A stretch of DNA of 64,000 nucleotides, taken from the NCBI GenBank assembly GCA_001725415.1, contig MEGH01000001.1, positions 62,001 to 126,000 of the forward strand. The letters are read 5' to 3'. Made by a program: the position numbers and the translations under genes. The notes under the pieces are model-generated. The model ran no database searches. It had not been told where the DNA came from and saw only the letters and a list, made by a program, of their open reading frames with translations. The DNA is from Pseudonocardia sp. SCN 73-27. Lineage in GTDB: Bacteria > Actinomycetota > Actinomycetes > Mycobacteriales > Pseudonocardiaceae. Positions 62,774-64,000 of this stretch are shown piece after piece. Within the stretch, counting starts at the first letter, position 1. Every line of letters begins with the position of its first letter.

Positions 62774-64000
62774 GTGACCGACCAGCCAGGGGATCTGGGA
62801 AAGGTCTGGAACCGGGTCATCGCGGACCTGTCCGGCGCGTCCGGTGAGGCGGGGGCGGCGACGCTCTCGGCACAGCAGCGGGCCTTCCTCCGGCTGACCC
62901 GCCCGCTCGGGCTCCTCGACGGCACCGCGCTCCTCGCCGCCCCGAGCGAGTTCGCCAAGGACGCGATCGAGCGCATCCTTCGCAAGCCGATCAGCGACGC
63001 CCTCGGCCGGCACCTCGGCGTGCAGGTGAACCTGGCCGTCGTCGTCGACGCCTCGGCCGCGTCCGGCGGCACCGAGGTCCCCGATCCGCCCGACCCGCGC
63101 ATCGCCGGCCGTGTCACCCCGGCCGGCGCCCTCGACCGGTCCGTCCCGCTCGCCGCCGACGTCGACCCCTCCGTCGAGGCGGACGCGCTGTCCCCCAACG
63201 GCAACGGTGTGGTCAACGGCCAGGACCTCGAGTCGCCGGCCGTCGCCGAGCGGGTCGACTTCGGCGCCGGACCGCTGCCCGAGGCACCCGGCGCACCGGA
63301 GGTCGACGGCGGTTTCGCCGACAACGGCCCCGTGGGCGGGTCGCTCGGCCGGATCGGCGGGGCCGGACCGCAGGGCGGCGACGGCCGTCCCGGCCAGGAC
63401 GGCTGGCCCACCTACTCCGCGCCCGCCCCCGACGCCGCGGCGCGCTCGCGGTCGATGCTGAACGAGAAGTACACCTTCGACACCTTCGTGATCGGCGCCT
63501 CCAACCGGTTCAGCCACGCCGCGTCCGTCGCCGTCGCCGAGGCGCCGGCGCGCGCCTACAACCCGTTGTTCATCTGGGGCGAGTCCGGGCTGGGCAAGAC
63601 CCACCTGCTGCACGCCGTGGGGCACTACGCGCAGCGGCTGTTCCCGGGGATGCGGGTGCGCTACGTCAGCACCGAGGAGTTCACGAACGACTTCATCAAC
63701 AGTCTTCGTGACGACCGCAAGGTCGCCTTCCAGCGCCGCTACCGCGACGTCGACGTCCTGCTCGTCGACGACATCCAGTTCCTGGAGGGCAAGGAAGGTA
63801 CGCAGGAGGAGTTCTTCCACACCTTCAACACCCTCCACAACTCCAACAAGCAGATCGTCGTCTCCTCCGACCGCCCGCCAAAGCGCCTCGAGACCCTCGA
63901 GGACCGCATGCGCACGCGGTTCGAGTGGGGCCTCATCACCGACATCCAGCCGCCCGAGCTCGAGACGCGCATCGCGATCCTGCGCAAGAAGGCGGCACAG
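62774..64000 (+). CDS. dnaA: Chromosomal replication initiator DnaA (3' end outside window)
   Basis: 409 residues are visible. Domain I (about 1-90), a long acidic Gly/Pro-rich linker domain II (about 95-225), and most of the AAA+ domain starting [22 protein letters not shown]. Walker [10 protein letters not shown] begins near residue 269; Walker B is [23 protein letters not shown]; sensor 1 follows ([12 protein letters not shown]) with the [11 protein letters not shown] segment. The DNA-binding domain IV is beyond the window. GTG at 62774 follows a GGAGGGAG run. Confidence 0.97.
   Translation, partial: MTDQPGDLGKVWNRVIADLSGASGEAGAATLSAQQRAFLRLTRPLGLLDGTALLAAPSEFAKDAIERILRKPISDALGRHLGVQVNLAVVVDASAASGGTEVPDPPDPRIAGRVTPAGALDRSVPLAADVDPSVEADALSPNGNGVVNGQDLESPAVAERVDFGAGPLPEAPGAPEVDGGFADNGPVGGSLGRIGGAGPQGGDGRPGQDGWPTYSAPAPDAAARSRSMLNEKYTFDTFVIGASNRFSHAASVAVAEAPARAYNPLFIWGESGLGKTHLLHAVGHYAQRLFPGMRVRYVSTEEFTNDFINSLRDDRKVAFQRRYRDVDVLLVDDIQFLEGKEGTQEEFFHTFNTLHNSNKQIVVSSDRPPKRLETLEDRMRTRFEWGLITDIQPPELETRIAILRKKAAQ

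Overview
The window is very GC-rich. Codon third positions are almost always G or C, and GTG and TTG starts and four-base GTGA/ATGA gene overlaps are frequent. Gene order and protein families (DUF3040, DUF3052, DUF5318, a CwlM-type amidase, a MurJ-type pseudokinase, SigM, a ParB/ParA/RsmG/Jag/YidC/YidD/RnpA/RpmH/DnaA block) point to an actinobacterium of the mycobacteria/Pseudonocardiales group. Pseudonocardia or a close relative is the best inference; species cannot be read from the sequence. No rRNA, tRNA, CRISPR array, insertion sequence or prophage was recognised.

Positions 1-17,067 carry an accessory-leaning arm: a DUF2339 membrane protein (cut by the window edge), TrmB, a bacterial nitric oxide synthase oxygenase, a PaaI-type thioesterase, a NarL-type two-component system, a ferric-iron ABC transporter read divergently from the two-component system across an IdeR/DtxR-like iron box, an NYN-domain protein coupled to an amidohydrolase, an AI-2E-family exporter, and a beta-ketoadipate module (CoA-transferase subunits and enol-lactonase).

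Positions 17,074-32,160 hold the conserved dnaB-rplI-rpsR-ssb-rpsF block, endonuclease IV, two GT87-type glycosyltransferases, a class A penicillin-binding protein, DUF5318, PadR and inositol-1-phosphate synthase. This closely parallels Mycobacterium tuberculosis Rv0046c-Rv0058. DnaB contains an in-frame intein in its P-loop with class 3 hallmarks. The rpsF leader can fold to hide its ribosome binding site.

Positions 32,600-50,500 hold an NlpC/P60 hydrolase, a UPF0158-nucleotidyltransferase fusion coupled to a HEPN protein, leuS, an SdpI-like protein, YqgE, an MFS transporter, the CCA-adding enzyme, a Nudix hydrolase, DUF6049, a pseudokinase, sigM with its anti-sigma gene, trxB, trxA (behind a SigH/SigR-type promoter) and cwlM. 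The flippase gene murJ, expected between DUF6049 and the pseudokinase, is absent.

Positions 50,500-64,000 approach the replication origin: a GNAT protein, an aminotransferase, a D-Ala-D-Ala ligase-like gene, a 3.2 kb stretch without an intact gene, then parB-parA-rsmG-jag-yidC-yidD-rnpA-rpmH on the minus strand and dnaA starting on the plus strand and leaving the window. Six parS sites lie in 52.7-58.9 kb and a seventh lies inside leuS. Many genes have a TANNNT hexamer 6-8 bases before the start codon, which suggests leaderless transcripts. The chromosome-maintenance, cell-wall and redox genes are standard; the most distinctive items are the DnaB intein, the missing murJ, the UPF0158-MNT/HEPN pair and the parS-rich gene-poor segment.
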